In this document: positions 28,111 to 35,964 of the stretch, piece after piece
How positions within the stretch are numbered: position 1 is the stretch's first letter
Layout of the letters: each line of letters begins with the position of its first letter
Source: Phenylobacterium deserti
Lineage (GTDB): Bacteria > Pseudomonadota > Alphaproteobacteria > Caulobacterales > Caulobacteraceae
Assembly: GCF_003254705.1 (NCBI RefSeq)
Contig: NZ_QFYR01000001.1
Location: 1,302,001-1,366,000, forward strand
Reading direction: 5' to 3'
Length of the DNA: 64,000 bases
Program-made: the position numbers and the translations under genes
The notes under the pieces: generated by a model
Seen by the model: the letters and a program-made list of their open reading frames with translations, nothing else
Told to the model about the DNA's origin: nothing
Database searches by the model: none

Positions 28111-28140
28111 GATATGTGAAAGAGGCGCTGCGGAGTCAAG
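28111..28140 (-). promoter_or_regulatory. groESL promoter
   Basis: On the minus strand TTGACT (28139-28134), a 17-base spacer and CATATC (28116-28111) lie just ahead of CIRCE, putting the start of transcription near 28104. The -35 reads CTTGAC, which also suits the heat-shock sigma factor RpoH, so vegetative and heat-shock promoters may overlap. Confidence 0.65.
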
Positions 28141-28158
28141 ACGGCGCCGAAAACGAAG

Positions 28159-28188
28159 AAGGCGCCCTCCTTGCGGAGAGCGCCTTTT
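28159..28188 (-). terminator. Terminator of the small secreted protein gene
   Basis: AAGGCGC (28159-28165) pairs with GCGCCTT (28180-28186), and CTCC pairs with GGAG inside. The minus-strand tract after it contains GTTTTC; the plus strand has TTTT, so it may act in both directions and shield the groESL promoter region. Confidence 0.65.
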
Positions 28189-28217
28189 CGAATCTCGTCG
28201 CGATGTGGGGCGGCTTA

Positions 28218-28526
28218 TCAGCCGCCACCGGGGAAGCGCATCGGGATCTTCAGCTCGCCCGTCTTGGCGCCGATCGGCAGCACCGCGGCGACGCAGATGG
28301 CGGCCTTGTCGAAGCCCTTGCCCGGGAGGCTGTCCGAAACGACCTTGCAGTCCGACAGCTTACCGGCGTTCGCCGTGCACGACAGCATGACCGTCGCGGC
28401 GTCCTTCTTGTTCGCGTTCGAGCTCAGGCACTTGTCCATGCTCTGTTCGAACGAGCCGGCCGAAGCCGAACCAACCAGCAGCGTGCTCAGCGCAGCAGCG
28501 CCAGCGAAAGAGATGATTTTCTTCAT
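28218..28526 (-). CDS. Small secreted protein, resembles a TonB C-terminal domain
   Basis: A 102-residue protein with a signal peptide (MKKIISFAGAAALSTLLVGS, cut after SASA). The mature part has DCKVVSDSLPGKGFDKAAIC followed by VLPIGAKTGELKIP and MRFPGGG, the same order as the TonB C-terminal beta-alpha-beta fold (CxVxSExPxGxGFxxAA, then PxxxG, then VxIPIRF). It lacks a membrane anchor and Pro-rich spacer, so it is not a working TonB. Two or more cysteines may form a disulfide. Function unknown. Confidence 0.6.
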   Translation of the reverse strand: MKKIISFAGAAALSTLLVGSASAGSFEQSMDKCLSSNANKKDAATVMLSCTANAGKLSDCKVVSDSLPGKGFDKAAICVAAVLPIGAKTGELKIPMRFPGGG

Positions 28527-28770
28527 CTACCCCATAACCCCTTTGTGGAAGCGGAATGAGCGGAAGATGATCCCGGTCTGTTAAAAAGCAGTTCCCGTAA
28601 AAAGTGCGTTGGATAATAAAGGTTAACAGCGTGGGAGCCATGAGTTCTTGCGGTGCACCATGCCGTGCTTAACGTGCCGCGCCTGAATGGTATCGATTAT
28701 AAATAATTAGCGATCTAAGCCCATCTATCACCCCGAACGCGAGCGCTTCGCCTGTGCAAAGGGGGTTTCG

Positions 28771-30717
28771 TTGAAACGCGCACGACTTGATGACCTGCCG
28801 CTGGTGCTGAAGATCGGCGTGGCTCCGGCCTTCGCCTTGATCATGCTGGCCCTCATGGCGGGAACCATGGTGTTCATGCAGCGCAGCCAGTCTGCTGAAC
28901 TTCAGCGTGTGGTCCGCGTGGACATGCCGAACAGTCTGCGGATGCAGAAGATCTCGGAGCGGATCAACGCCGTTCACGGCGAGCTCTATGTTCTGCTGAC
29001 GCATCAGGCCGCACAGATCAGCCCGGAAACCATTGAAGCCGAAACCCAGCAGATGCTGGCGGAGATCGACAACATTCAGGCGGACGTCCGGGTCGCGCGC
29101 AACGCCGCTCCGGCCGACCAACGGCCGAAGTTCGACAAGCTCATCAAGGACCTGAAGGACACCAGGGACGCGTTGGACGTGATCGCGGCCATGATCAGCA
29201 CCGACTTCGCGACCGCCGCCGGCTTCGCCGCACCCTTCGAAGCGCAGTATGAAACCATGACCGGCACGCTGCGGGAGATCGTGGCCAGCGCGCAAAAGCA
29301 AACCGCCGCCCAGGCTGACGCGACTCAGGCCAAGGCGAACGCCGCCCAGCTCACCACCATGGTGGCCGCAGGCGTCACTCTGGCGCTTGTCGCGGCCCTG
29401 TCGGCCTTCTTCGTCCTGAACATCCGCAGGGGTGTCAGCACCCTGGCTCGCGCTACGGAGCGCCTGGCTCGCGGCGAAACGGACGTGCCTGTGGAGGCCC
29501 TCACCCGCAAGGACGAGCTGGGCGCCATCGTGGAGTCGCTGAAGGTGTTCCGCGACAATCAGATGCGCCTCGAGGAGATGCGTCGCGAGCAGGAGGCCAA
29601 CCGCAGCGCCACGGAGGAGAGCCGTCGCGAAGCCGAGGCCGCGGCCCGCGCCCGCGCGGAAGAGCAGCAGCTTGTGGTCAGCTCCCTGGCTCGGGGACTG
29701 GACCAGCTGGCCGCCGGCGACCTGACCTTCCGCCTGACGCAGTCCTTCCCAGGCGAGTACGAGAAGCTGCGCGACGACTTCAATCTGGCGCTGGGCAAGC
29801 TCGAAGAAGCCATGCAGGCGATCGCCGCCTCCACCGGCTCGATCCGCACCGGCACGGGCGAAATCTCCAGCGGCGCCGAGGATCTGTCGCGCCGGACTGA
29901 GCAGCAGGCCGCCACCCTGGAAGAGACCGCTGCGGCGCTCGACCAGGTCACGGCGACGGTGCGCACAACGGCCGAAGGGGCGTCGCAGAGCCAAGAAGCG
30001 GTGGTTCTGGCCAAGCAGGACGCGGAGTCTTCCGGCGAGATCGTCCGTCGCGCCGTGTCCGCTATGGGCGAGATCGAACAGTCCTCGAACCAGATCAGCC
30101 AGATCATTGGGGTGATCGACGAGATCGCCTTCCAGACCAACCTGCTCGCCCTCAACGCCGGCGTAGAGGCGGCCCGGGCAGGTGAAGCCGGACGCGGCTT
30201 CGCGGTTGTCGCTTCGGAAGTGCGTGCGCTTGCTCAGCGCTCCGCCGACGCCGCCAAGGAGATCAAGGCGCTGATCTACTCGTCCAGCAGCCACGTCAGT
30301 CAAGGTGTTTCGCTGGTGGGTGAAACGGGCGACGCCCTTCAGCGCATCTCGGCGCACGTGAACACCATCTCCACGCTCGTGGGCGAGATCGCCGCTTCGG
30401 CGCGCGAGGAAGCCACGGCTCTGGCCGAGGTGAACACCGCCGTGAACCAGATGGACCAGGTGACCCAGCAGAACGCAGCCATGGTCGAGCAGGCCACGGC
30501 CGCCAGCAAGGTGCTGGCTCAGGAGACCCACGAGCTCGCCAAGCTCGTCGAGCGCTTCAAGATCGGCCGCAGCGACCTGGCTCCTCGCACCCTCGAGCCG
30601 CGCCGGGCTGCGCCCGCCCGGCCGGCGAGCGCGCCGCGCATCGCGGGCGCGACGGCCTTGGCGATGTCTCCGCACGCAGCGGCGGCGCAAGCCGAGGATG
30701 ACTGGCAGGAGTTCTGA
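28771..30717 (+). CDS. Methyl-accepting chemotaxis protein
   Basis: A 648-residue receptor. One membrane helix near residues 10-30, a periplasmic sensor of about 150 residues, a second helix (about 195-215), then HAMP domains (about 216-268 and a second near 300-350). The cytoplasmic hairpin tip [20 protein letters not shown] (about 451-470) identifies it. It ends in DDWQEF, which resembles the NWETF pentapeptide that tethers CheR and CheB. The start is a TTG at 28771, giving [16 protein letters not shown]. The ligand is unknown. No che genes are nearby. Confidence 0.93.
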   Translation: MKRARLDDLPLVLKIGVAPAFALIMLALMAGTMVFMQRSQSAELQRVVRVDMPNSLRMQKISERINAVHGELYVLLTHQAAQISPETIEAETQQMLAEIDNIQADVRVARNAAPADQRPKFDKLIKDLKDTRDALDVIAAMISTDFATAAGFAAPFEAQYETMTGTLREIVASAQKQTAAQADATQAKANAAQLTTMVAAGVTLALVAALSAFFVLNIRRGVSTLARATERLARGETDVPVEALTRKDELGAIVESLKVFRDNQMRLEEMRREQEANRSATEESRREAEAAARARAEEQQLVVSSLARGLDQLAAGDLTFRLTQSFPGEYEKLRDDFNLALGKLEEAMQAIAASTGSIRTGTGEISSGAEDLSRRTEQQAATLEETAAALDQVTATVRTTAEGASQSQEAVVLAKQDAESSGEIVRRAVSAMGEIEQSSNQISQIIGVIDEIAFQTNLLALNAGVEAARAGEAGRGFAVVASEVRALAQRSADAAKEIKALIYSSSSHVSQGVSLVGETGDALQRISAHVNTISTLVGEIAASAREEATALAEVNTAVNQMDQVTQQNAAMVEQATAASKVLAQETHELAKLVERFKIGRSDLAPRTLEPRRAAPARPASAPRIAGATALAMSPHAAAAQAEDDWQEF

Positions 30718-30743
30718 GATCCTGCAGGATCTCTAAGCTCAAG

Positions 30744-30767
30744 CGGGGCGCCCATCGAGGCGCCCCG
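30744..30767 (+). terminator. Terminator after the chemotaxis receptor
   Basis: A perfect 9-bp GC-rich stem (CGGGGCGCC at 30744-30752, GGCGCCCCG at 30759-30767) is followed by TTCCATTT, 26 bases past the stop. Just before it, 30716-30733 is an 18-base perfect palindrome that overlaps the stop codon. Confidence 0.78.
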
Positions 30768-30873
30768 TTCCATTTGGAGGAATGGCGGCGGCGAACGCAA
30801 CACATGGGGGTGCGCGCCGATTGAAGCGTCGAAGCCCTGCGCCTCGCGCGGGCGACCTTCAGGAGAAGATGCG

Positions 30874-31596
30874 ATGCCCGACAAGCACCCCAACACAACC
30901 CGCTGGGGCGGACCTGGCGCAAGCCATGAAGATCGAACCAAACCCATGCCCACGCCGGCCCCAGCTCAGCCTGAGGGCGCTGCGAGCACCAACCCGCGCG
31001 TGAGCCAGGTGTCCACCGGCGGCGGTGAGCGGGATGAGAAGCACAGCCACGTGGACGCAATGCGCAGTTCCAAGTCGCACGCCACGGACACGCCAAGCCC
31101 AACGAGCAGCAAGGATTGGCGGCAGAACCGTTCACGGCACGATCGCGAGGCGCAGGTGGCTGCGGCGGAAGACGTGGGGGAACCCAGAAGCTTCCGTGGC
31201 GGAGCGCCTGATGAAGCGGGCTCCCCCGATGCGCCGGACGCGGGCCACGGCACACCTGTTCGTGTCACCCTGGATGCGGATCACCCGGGCGGCGCCGGGG
31301 TGGCTGGCGAGGCTGAACAACGAGTGCGACGCGCTATAGCGCGGTTCGATCGTGACCTGTCGGAGGTGCAGATCTACCTCGCGGACGCTACTGGCCAGGG
31401 CTCGCCCGGGCCGAAGAGCTGCACGATCCAAGCGGTGCTGCATCGGGGAGAGACTATCGCAGTCACGGAATCCTCCCGAGAGGTGGAGCAATCGCTGATG
31501 CTTGCGTCTCGTGAGCTGGTCCGCCGACTGGCGGAGGAGCTTGGATATGGTGGCGGTAAGCCGGACGCCGCCGGAGAAGCTGCCCCTCACGCCTGA
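30874..31596 (+). CDS. HPF/RaiA-like ribosome-associated protein with a long disordered N terminus
   Basis: A 240-residue protein. Residues 1 to about 125 are polar, rich in Gly, Pro, Asp, His and Lys, and look disordered. Residues about 128-228 match the ribosome hibernation fold: VRVTLDADHPGG, EQRVRRAIARFDRDLSEVQI, YLADATGQGSPGPKSCTIQA and a closing helix LMLASRELVRRLAEELG. HPF/RaiA proteins bind the decoding centre and inactivate 70S ribosomes in stationary phase. The N-terminal half is not part of known short or long HPF. It lies before cfa, itself a stationary-phase gene in other bacteria. Confidence 0.65.
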   Translation: MPDKHPNTTRWGGPGASHEDRTKPMPTPAPAQPEGAASTNPRVSQVSTGGGERDEKHSHVDAMRSSKSHATDTPSPTSSKDWRQNRSRHDREAQVAAAEDVGEPRSFRGGAPDEAGSPDAPDAGHGTPVRVTLDADHPGGAGVAGEAEQRVRRAIARFDRDLSEVQIYLADATGQGSPGPKSCTIQAVLHRGETIAVTESSREVEQSLMLASRELVRRLAEELGYGGGKPDAAGEAAPHA

Positions 31597-31609
31597 GCCG
31601 ACAGACTAC

Positions 31610-31643
31610 GAGCCCCGTCAGCCTTGCGTGAGGCGCGGGGCTC
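31610..31643 (+). terminator. Hairpin after the HPF-like gene
   Basis: GAGCCCCG (31610-31617) pairs with CGGGGCTC (31636-31643), with inner GCCT/AGGC pairs. It lies 14 bases past the stop. There is no U-tract, so it is a weak terminator or a 3'-end stabiliser. Confidence 0.55.
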
Positions 31644-31716
31644 TACGCTGGTAGGCTTCACCGCACACTTCCGTTAGGGTGGCGCTGTTCGGTCCCTCGA
31701 AACCCAGGGATGCGCC

Positions 31717-32934
31717 ATGGCTCTGCAAGCGTACTTGCGTAAGGCTATTCGGACGGGACAGCTGAAGGTTCGCCTTCCCGGCGGGACCTTGCTGGAGTTC
31801 GGCGACGGCTCTGGCCCGCCGATTTCGGTTTCCATCACATCGCCGGCCTGGCTCACCAGGATCGCCTCTAATCCTGGGCTGGCCCTCGGCGAGGCCTACA
31901 TGGATGGCGGGCTCGTGCTCGAGCAAGGCGGGATCTGGGACTTCGCCGAGCTGGTCGGACGCAACTTTGTCCACCGGCCGCCGAAGCGGGCAAGTTGGCT
32001 TGCTCGGCAGGTGCTCGACTGGCGGCTTCAGGCCAACGCACGCGCGACCGCCCGGCGCAACGTGGCCCATCACTATGACCTGTCGGTGGAGTTCTACCGC
32101 CGCTTCCTGGATCCCGACCTGCAGTATTCCTGCGCGTACTTTCCCCGACCGGACGCCGCGTTGGAGGAGGCGCAGGTGGCCAAGAAGCGGCACCTGCTGG
32201 CCAAGCTGCTGGTGGGACCGGGCCATCGGGTGCTGGACATCGGTTGCGGGTGGGGCGGTCTCGGGCTCACCCTTGCCGAGGAAGCGGGAGCGGAGGTTGA
32301 CGGGATCACCTTGTCCACCGAGCAGCTGGCCACGGCGCAAGCTCGAGCGGAGGCCGCGGGCATGGCGCAGCGGGCGCGCTTTTCCCTGACTGACTATCGA
32401 GACGTCGAAGGCCCTTACGATCGCATTGTTTCTGTGGGCATGTTCGAGCACGTCGGCCGGCCCAACTTCCAGGCCTACTTCGACCAGGTGGCGCGGCTGC
32501 TGACCGACGACGGGGTGGCTGTGATCCATTCCATTGGGCGCTCGGAGGGACCGAACTTCACCCAGCCGTGGATCGCCAAGTACATCTTCCCAGGCGGCTA
32601 CATCCCGGCCCTGTCAGAAGTCCTGCCGGCGGTGGAGCGTGCGGGATTGATCGTCACGGACGTGGAGATCCTGCGTCTGCACTACGCCGACACCCTGCGC
32701 TGCTGGCGGGAGCGCTTCATGGCGCAGCGGCAGGAGATCGCCGCCCTTTACGACGAGCGGTTCTGCCGAATGTGGGAGTTCTATCTCTGCATCAGCGAAC
32801 TGGCGTTCCGCTATCGCGATCACATGGTCTTCCAGCTGCAGCTCGCCAAGCGGATCGACGCCGTGCCGCTGACCCGCGACTACATCGGCGAGACGGAGAG
32901 CCGGCTCGCGCGACCCGAGCGCCGGGTGGCCTGA
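31717..32934 (+). CDS. cfa: Cyclopropane-fatty-acyl-phospholipid synthase
   Basis: A 405-residue SAM-dependent methyltransferase that adds a methylene bridge to unsaturated membrane lipids. After an N-terminal lipid-binding domain (about 1-100) come NVAHHYDLSVEFYRRFLD, the QYSCAYF block, the SAM motif VLDIGCGWGGLGLTLAEEAG (about 172-191), VSVGMFEHVG and FIFPGGYIP-type IFPGGYIPALSE. This full set matches bacterial Cfa. The stop overlaps the next start by one base (TGATG). Cyclopropane lipids typically rise in stationary or acid-stressed cells. Confidence 0.9.
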   Translation: MALQAYLRKAIRTGQLKVRLPGGTLLEFGDGSGPPISVSITSPAWLTRIASNPGLALGEAYMDGGLVLEQGGIWDFAELVGRNFVHRPPKRASWLARQVLDWRLQANARATARRNVAHHYDLSVEFYRRFLDPDLQYSCAYFPRPDAALEEAQVAKKRHLLAKLLVGPGHRVLDIGCGWGGLGLTLAEEAGAEVDGITLSTEQLATAQARAEAAGMAQRARFSLTDYRDVEGPYDRIVSVGMFEHVGRPNFQAYFDQVARLLTDDGVAVIHSIGRSEGPNFTQPWIAKYIFPGGYIPALSEVLPAVERAGLIVTDVEILRLHYADTLRCWRERFMAQRQEIAALYDERFCRMWEFYLCISELAFRYRDHMVFQLQLAKRIDAVPLTRDYIGETESRLARPERRVA

Positions 32935-33293
32935 TGCTCGACCACATCGGGATCAAGGTGCGGGATTTCGAGCGCTCATCGGAGTTCTACGAGCACGCAC
33001 TCGAGCCGCTGGGCTGGAGCTGCCTGCTGGGCTGGGCGACGTCCGCAGGGTTCGGGGACGCCAAGCCCTTCTTCTGGATCACTTCCGGAGAGCCCACGAG
33101 CCCGATGCACATCGCCTTCGCAGCCAAGGATCGAGCGAGCGTTGACGCCTTCCATGCCGCGGCGCTGGCGGCGGGCGGTCGGGACAACGGCGCGCCAGGC
33201 CTTCGGCCCGACTACCACCCGAACTACTACGCCGCCTTCGTGCTCGATCCGTACGGCCACAACATCGAGGCTGTCTGCCACAATCCGGCCTAA
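32934..33293 (+). CDS. VOC family (glyoxalase/bleomycin-resistance fold) protein
   Basis: A 119-residue metal-dependent VOC protein. It starts MLDHIGIKVRDFERSSEFY and has two beta-alpha-beta-beta-beta halves, the second ending YYAAFVLDPYGHNIEAVCH, with metal-ligand His5 and the late Glu. The group includes lactoylglutathione lyase-like and dioxygenase-like enzymes; the substrate cannot be given. It overlaps the cfa stop by one base, so the two are translationally coupled. Confidence 0.85.
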   Translation: MLDHIGIKVRDFERSSEFYEHALEPLGWSCLLGWATSAGFGDAKPFFWITSGEPTSPMHIAFAAKDRASVDAFHAAALAAGGRDNGAPGLRPDYHPNYYAAFVLDPYGHNIEAVCHNPA

Positions 33294-33300
33294 CCGGGGC

Positions 33301-34599
33301 TCAGCGCGAGCCCGCCGGAATGCGCTGAGCGTCACGCTCCGCCCGGATTTTGGAGGCCAAGTCGCCGTACTTGGCCATTTCCATGCGGGCGATCGTACGG
33401 TTGTGCACTTCGTCCGGACCGTCGGCGAGACGCAGGGTGCGCAAGCTCGCGTAGGCGCGGGCGAGACCGAAGTCTTCCGAGACGCCGCCGCCGCCGTGGG
33501 CCTGGATCGCGTCGTCAATGATCTTCAGCGCCATCTGCGGGGCCTGGACCTTGATCATGGCGATCTCCAGCCGGGCGACCTTGTTGCCGGCCTTGTCCAT
33601 CATGTCGGCGGCCTTCAGGCAGAGCAGGCGCGTCATTTCCAGGTCGATGCGAGCGCGGGCGACACGCTCCTCCCAAACCGAATGCTCGGCCACGTACTTG
33701 CCGAACGCCTTTCGGCTCATCAGCCGCTTGCACATCTTCTCCAGGGCGACTTCCGCTGCGCCGATGGTGCGCATGCAGTGGTGGATCCGCCCCGGACCAA
33801 GGCGTCCCTGAGCAATCTCGAAGCCGCGGCCTTCGCCCAGCAGCAGGCCCTCTTCCACCGGCACGCGGACGTTCTCCAGCACCACCTCGGCGTGGCCGTG
33901 AGGGGCGTCGTCGTAGCCGAACACGGGCAGCATGCGGATGATCTTCACCCCGGGCGCGTCCATCGGCACGAGCACCATGCTCTGCTGCTGGTGGGCCGAC
34001 GCGTCGGGATCGGTCTTGCCCATCACAATGGCGACCTTGCAGCGCGGATCGCCCACGCCCGAGCTCCACCACTTGCGGCCGTTGATGACGTAGTGGTCTC
34101 CGTCACGCTCGATGCGCGTCTCGATGTTGGTGGCGTCAGAGGAGGCCACCGCCGGCTCAGTCATCAGGAATGCCGAACGGATTTCGCCGTTCATGAGCGG
34201 GCGCAACCAGCGCTCCTTCTGCTCCAGCGTGCCGTAGCGGTTCAGCACCTCCATGTTGCCGGTGTCGGGCGCCGAGCAGTTGAACGCCTCGCTGGCGAAG
34301 GACACCCGGCCCATGATCTCGGCGATGGGCGCGTATTCCAGGTTCGTCAGTTGCACGCCTTCAAACTGGAAGGTGTCGTCTACCGGCGGATGGCCGGAGG
34401 AGGGCGGCATGAACATGTTCCAAAGGCCCGCCGCCTTGGCCTTGGCCTTCAGCTCTTCAAGAACCGGTATGACCTTCCAGCGCTCGCCGGTTTCGTGCTG
34501 CTCCTGGTAAGTCGGAACGGCAGGATAGACGTGATCCTTCATGAAAGAGGTGACACGGCCGATCAGCTCTTTCTGGCGAGGCGAGTAGTCGAAATCCAT
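33301..34599 (-). CDS. Acyl-CoA dehydrogenase, ACAD10/11-like
   Basis: A 432-residue FAD enzyme that forms the alpha-beta double bond of an acyl-CoA and passes electrons to EtfAB (encoded at 55-56.7 kb). It shows FSPRQ-type [36 protein letters not shown] (FAD/substrate loop), [11 protein letters not shown], the [12 protein letters not shown] motif and [17 protein letters not shown], the C-terminal signature of the ACAD10/11 group. Substrate length is unknown. A perfect PsrA/FadR-like palindrome lies 18 bases upstream of the ATG. Confidence 0.92.
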   Translation of the reverse strand: MDFDYSPRQKELIGRVTSFMKDHVYPAVPTYQEQHETGERWKVIPVLEELKAKAKAAGLWNMFMPPSSGHPPVDDTFQFEGVQLTNLEYAPIAEIMGRVSFASEAFNCSAPDTGNMEVLNRYGTLEQKERWLRPLMNGEIRSAFLMTEPAVASSDATNIETRIERDGDHYVINGRKWWSSGVGDPRCKVAIVMGKTDPDASAHQQQSMVLVPMDAPGVKIIRMLPVFGYDDAPHGHAEVVLENVRVPVEEGLLLGEGRGFEIAQGRLGPGRIHHCMRTIGAAEVALEKMCKRLMSRKAFGKYVAEHSVWEERVARARIDLEMTRLLCLKAADMMDKAGNKVARLEIAMIKVQAPQMALKIIDDAIQAHGGGGVSEDFGLARAYASLRTLRLADGPDEVHNRTIARMEMAKYGDLASKIRAERDAQRIPAGSR

Positions 34600-34616
34600 G
34601 GCGCGTGTCCGGCTTG

Positions 34617-34634
34617 TTCAAACGTCCGTTTGAA
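34617..34634. promoter_or_regulatory. PsrA/FadR-like TetR operator upstream of the acyl-CoA dehydrogenase
   Basis: TTCAAACG-TC-CGTTTGAA is a perfect 8-2-8 palindrome containing CAAAC-N4-GTTTG, the pattern bound by PsrA and related TetR-type fatty-acid repressors, which release DNA on binding acyl-CoA. It ends 18 bases before the dehydrogenase ATG, where it would block transcription. Confidence 0.75.
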
Positions 34635-34785
34635 TAGTGATCGCACGCGGCTGACGTGAGGGCAAGCGGCGGCTCTGGCCTCTGCTGTGGCTGGACAAGA
34701 AGGCCAGCCGCTAGGAACTGGCGCTGCACGGTCCAGCGGTCTTGCGTTATGGCCAAGCTTCCTGGCGCGTCGCTTCCCACAGGCC

Positions 34786-34813
34786 AAAAAAAAGCCGGAC
34801 CCGAAGGTCCGGC
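34786..34813 (-). terminator. Orphan intrinsic terminator on the minus strand
   Basis: The minus strand reads GCCGGACC-TTCG-GGTCCGGC followed by eight T: an 8-bp stem, a very stable UUCG tetraloop and a long U-tract. No minus-strand gene ends here, as the gene to the right (GNAT) is on the plus strand. On the plus strand the A-run precedes the stem, so it would not terminate that way. Confidence 0.85.
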
Positions 34814-34918
34814 GGAAGTCATAGGGAGGAAACGCCCAGGATGGGCACGCTGGCCTGGCAGATATGTGCGGTGCGGGATGGTGCAACCCCTGCCTGCGGA
34901 ATTTTTTGGGTGATCGCG

Positions 34919-35503
34919 ATGAAACTTGAGCATCGGACGCTGGAGAACCGCTTCGTGCGGCTGGAGCCGCTGGTCGAAGCGCATCGCGAGCCGTTGCGCG
35001 AAGCCTGCGCCGCCGATCGCGACCTGTGGCTGCAGCTCTACAGCTTCTCCATGCTGGACACCGCGTTTGACGAGAACTTCGACAAGCTCATCGCAGGCGC
35101 GCTTGCCGGGCCAGCGCTGTCCTATGCGGTCATCAAGGATGAGGCTTGCGTAGGCACCACTTCGCTTCTGCGCGTGGACGAGGCGAACGGCGCCCTGGAG
35201 ATTGGCGGCACCTACTACCGCCCGGAAGCGCGCGGCGGCGCAGTCAACCCGGCGGCCAAGCGGCTGCTGTTCGGCCACGCTTTCGACGGCGGCATGGCGC
35301 GGGTGTACCTCCACGTGGACGCCCTGAACGCGCGCTCCCGTTCGGCGGTGCTGAAGCTCGGTGCGGTCCAGGAAGGCATTCTGCGGCGCGACCGCATCGT
35401 CTGGACGGGTCGCCCGCGCGACACGGTGGTGTTCTCGGTTCTGGAACACGAGTGGCCGCAAGTGCGCGATCGGCTGGACGCGCGTTTGGCGGATTTCGCC
35501 TAA
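34919..35503 (+). CDS. GNAT family N-acetyltransferase (RimJ/RimL-like)
   Basis: A 194-residue acetyltransferase. It opens MKLEHRTLENRFVRLEPLVE, and the CoA-binding part has IGGTYYRPEARGGAVNPAAK followed by LFGHAFDGGMARVYLHVDA and NARSRSAVLKLGAVQEGILR. The group acetylates protein N termini, antibiotics or small amines; the target is unknown. The ATG at 34919 follows TTTTTTGGG with no strong ribosome-binding site, so expression may be low or controlled. The 3' end overlaps tadA by four bases on the opposite strand. Confidence 0.85.
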   Translation: MKLEHRTLENRFVRLEPLVEAHREPLREACAADRDLWLQLYSFSMLDTAFDENFDKLIAGALAGPALSYAVIKDEACVGTTSLLRVDEANGALEIGGTYYRPEARGGAVNPAAKRLLFGHAFDGGMARVYLHVDALNARSRSAVLKLGAVQEGILRRDRIVWTGRPRDTVVFSVLEHEWPQVRDRLDARLADFA

Positions 35504-35964
35504 CGCGCCGCGCGTCGGGCTCGGAAGAAGCCGCGGAGCAGATCGGCGCTTTCCTCAGCCATGAGCCCGCCCTCGATAGACGGTCGCCAGTGGCAGGTCG
35601 GCTGCTCGAAGAAGCGAGGACCGTGAAGAACGGCGCCGCCTTTCGGGTCCTCCGCGCCGAACACCACCCGACCGATGCGAGCATGGCTGATGGCGCCGGC
35701 GCACATGGCGCAGGGCTCCAGCGTTACCACAAGCGTGAGGCCAGTCAGCCGGTAGTTGCCGAGCTTCTCGGCGGCCTGGCGCAGCGCCACGATCTCGGCG
35801 TGCGCCGTGGGATCGTGGCTTGAGATCGGCTGGTTCGCGCCCACCGCGATGACCTCGCCGGTCGCGGGATCGACAATCACGGCCCCGACTGGCGTCTCGC
35901 CATTCGCGGCGGCGGCTTGCGCGGCTTCGAGCGCGATGCGCATGGTGCGGCGATCATGGTCCAC
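35500..35964 (-). CDS. tadA: tRNA-specific adenosine deaminase
   Basis: A 154-residue zinc deaminase that turns A34 of tRNA-Arg(ACG) into inosine; normally essential. Catalytic motifs are TAHAEIVAL (zinc His and proton-shuttle Glu) and TLEPCAMCAGAI (two zinc Cys), with RVVFGAEDPKGGA. The GTG at 35964 was chosen because VDHDRRTMRIALEAAQ then aligns with the usual TadA N-terminal helix; an ATG at 35943 is the alternative. With the GTG start the 5' end overlaps that of the divergent rluB gene. Confidence 0.92.
   Translation of the reverse strand: MDHDRRTMRIALEAAQAAAANGETPVGAVIVDPATGEVIAVGANQPISSHDPTAHAEIVALRQAAEKLGNYRLTGLTLVVTLEPCAMCAGAISHARIGRVVFGAEDPKGGAVLHGPRFFEQPTCHWRPSIEGGLMAEESADLLRGFFRARRAAR

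Larger units (their letters stand above)
34600..34918. other. 319-base intergenic region between acyl-CoA dehydrogenase and GNAT genes
   Basis: It contains the operator at 34617-34634 and, at 34786-34813, an intrinsic terminator that works on the minus strand although no minus-strand gene lies upstream of it. Between the terminator and the GNAT start are a GCCCA/TGGGC hairpin and a GGCAG/CTGCC pairing on the minus strand, so a small structured minus-strand RNA (about 100-140 bases) is possible. No convincing protein frame was found on either strand. Confidence 0.4.

Noticed and set aside
28669..30690. Open frame of 673 codons on the minus strand opposite the chemotaxis receptor
   Set aside because: Antisense shadow. 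The plus-strand receptor has complete HAMP and signalling domains.
31019..31339. Possible frameshift within the N-terminal half of the HPF-like gene
   Set aside because: A second open frame overlaps here, but its translation (Arg/Thr-rich) is no more protein-like, and the main frame is uninterrupted into the conserved domain.
34794..34925. Small SRP RNA (ffs)
   Set aside because: The region is short and structured and contains CGGAAG, but the conserved SRP apical loop sequence with AGCAGCC is missing and the terminator lies at the wrong side for the plus strand.
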